From the NCBI RefSeq assembly GCF_003672135.1, contig NC_039509.1, positions 6,200,001 through 6,264,000 of the forward strand: 64,000 nucleotides of DNA, read 5' to 3'. This document shows, piece by piece, positions 62,475-64,000 of this stretch. This DNA is from Ooceraea biroi (taxonomy: Eukaryota > Arthropoda > Insecta > Hymenoptera > Formicidae). The translations under genes and the position numbers were made by a program. The notes below the pieces were generated by a model, which had not been told where the DNA came from, made no database searches, and saw only the letters and a program-made list of their open reading frames with translations. The number at the start of each line of letters is the position of its first letter. Within the stretch, counting starts at the first letter, position 1.

Positions 62475-63800
62475 TTCGAAGCAAGATTTTAATTACGCCC
62501 GTATCGCGCCTTATCTTTTCCTTTTTGTTCGACATTCGGCCCATTTTCCTCGGAGAAGTTCCCTCGTGCTCGCGTCCTTCTCTCGACTGCAAATTCCTAT
62601 TTCACAGATAACTTCCATAACGTCACGCGCTATCGCACCCTTTCTCTTACTTTACCTTACCAACGAAGAAAGCGAAGGCATAAAGCCGAGATAGGGGAAA
62701 AAATAAACGCGAACGAAACGGGAACGAGGGAGGCGACGGCGCGAGAGAAGAGTCGGGAAAGAAAAGAAATTTCCGTGGCAGGCGAACGAGCAGGTTGACG
62801 AGGGACGAAGCGACAAAGATACGAACGACGAAGAACGATGAAGGAAAAACAGGCGGGAGGAGCGGACCCGCTTATTATGTAAAGAGGACGTAGCTTTTTT
62901 CTCGCGCGCGCATTCTCATTCGCTTCATTCTTCATTCAAAAGCTCTTTGAATTAATATTGCATTATGCGATAATGCACAAGTCGACCGGTAGCATTCGGC
63001 TTATTACACTTGGCCGTTTTACCGAAATGTCCGCTAATAAAGGAACGCGCGCTAATTCCTACACGCGTTACGCGTTGAAATTAACACGCGCGTTCTCGCT
63101 CCGATAATAACGTCGCTCCTGCAAAGTACGTTAAATTACCCTCTTTCGATCTTCATAAAATGCGAATGCTGCTTATAACGAAATAAAAATAATTTTAACA
63201 AGAATTCAATTTGCACACCGCATATTAATCAAACTCGATTCTGCACCTAGCTACATTAAAAAAAAAAAGAAATAGCCTTTGTAAGAGAAAGTAAAAGCTC
63301 TGTCAGTTGCCGGAAACGACAAAGTTCGACAGTAGTACAGCGAAACAAACACTCGAAAACTCTTTAAACAATGTCATCCGGTACGCAATATCCACGCCTG
63401 CGGCGAAATCGTATTATCTGCATGTGTGCAAGCGGAAAAGCGAAACAATGCGACGACGATGGCAAGCAAATATGGACGATAGCCTCACGTTTTGCTCGAA
63501 CTTTGCACATGGCGTATGTGTACACGTCCAAATTTAATCTGCACAAGTCCAATACTAATTTCATCTACAGATCTACTATTCTAGGAATGATATCAGTGGA
63601 TCGATACATGACCCACCAAGAAATTCATCGTTGACAACAAAAAGAGTATCGTAGTCGTAATTGGTAATCGCGAACATAAATAAAAAGACTCTTCTTCAAA
63701 ATTTTGTTTAAAGTACCAACATCAACGATGATCCGAGAAAAGCAATAGCGAAAGAGACACGAAAGAAATATTTTCATGCCGTTAGATAAGCCAAAAAGAA

Positions 63801-63840
63801 TTATAGACCAGCGTGCGATATTATAGACCAGCGTGCGATA
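63801..63840. repeat. Exact 20-bp tandem duplication
   Basis: TTATAGACCAGCGTGCGATA occurs twice head to tail without mismatch and is followed by TT. It is a recent slippage duplication or a minor assembly artefact. Confidence 0.95.
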
Positions 63841-64000
63841 TTAATCAAGATTCTCATCGTTCCGAGCGACGGATCTTATAAAGGACCTGATGCGAAACTA
63901 ACGCGATTGAACCCATAATGTGATATGGGGTCGATGCGCCGATGCCCCGTGATTAAACGGAGCCGTGATGCGGGTTCACGTCGCGAAGAGTGGCGTCCGT

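Larger units (their letters stand above)
52857..64000. other. Upstream of the dpr coding region; no coding exon recognised
   Basis: Probably dpr 5' UTR intron(s), promoter and intergenic DNA. The block 53900-54720 is distinctly GC- and CpG-rich and is the best candidate for a promoter or first non-coding exon, but I cannot place a start site. The longest ORF (56554-56982, 142 codons) has no recognised domain. Small features are a 10-bp direct repeat ACCTGAGTAA near 57841-57860, (AG)n at 57945-57965, (CT)n at 62451-62474, and a 20-bp duplication at 63801-63840. Confidence 0.5.

Noticed and set aside
1..64000. tRNA, rRNA and CRISPR features
   Set aside because: I looked for GTTCGA-type B boxes with a matching A box and acceptor stem (for example near 45811, 58559 and 58758) and found none that fold. 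No regularly spaced direct repeats resemble a CRISPR array.

Overview
This window looks like part of an insect scaffold, probably Hymenoptera and possibly an ant. The evidence is a multi-exon gene of the arthropod dpr (defective proboscis extension response) immunoglobulin family, introns up to 27 kb, AT-rich but CpG-containing non-coding DNA, and short TIR transposons. Nothing bacterial or viral is visible. The order-level assignment is inference.

One gene dominates, a dpr-family cell-surface Ig protein read on the minus strand from about 52.86 kb down to 10.8 kb. Five coding exons join in frame: signal peptide (52723-52801), linker (49692-49765), two exons of Ig domain 1 (48953-49102 and 38408-38621) and the first part of Ig domain 2 (10816-10993). 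They give 231 residues plus two bases. The rest of Ig2, the C-terminus and the stop codon are not in the window.

A second gene lies inside dpr intron 3 on the opposite strand. It has three exons (45668-47023), encodes about 175 aa with a SAM-like domain, and has a poly(A) signal. The whole gene sits between perfect terminal inverted repeats flanked by TA (45371-47344), so it is packaged in a transposon-like unit.

The first 16.5 kb is abnormal. Bases 1-562 duplicate 15980-16542 in the same orientation and end exactly at a 100-N gap (563-662). From the first base after the gap, 663-7087 is an inverted copy of 7221-13725 around a 133-bp loop. The right arm is collinear with dpr and carries the intact Ig2 exon. 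The left arm carries the same exon broken by several 1-2 base indels. The simplest reading is two assembly faults, an unmerged contig overlap and a fold-back contig end, and these probably explain the missing dpr exons.

The introns also hold a 2.3-kb foldback element with 475-bp arms (21883-24215), an inverted array of about 50-bp units (35567-36390), and an older inverted-repeat element (about 40943-42892) interrupted by a 234-bp piggyBac-like MITE with TTAA target duplication (42540-42773). From 52.9 to 64 kb I see no recognisable coding exon, only dpr upstream sequence, microsatellites and small duplications.
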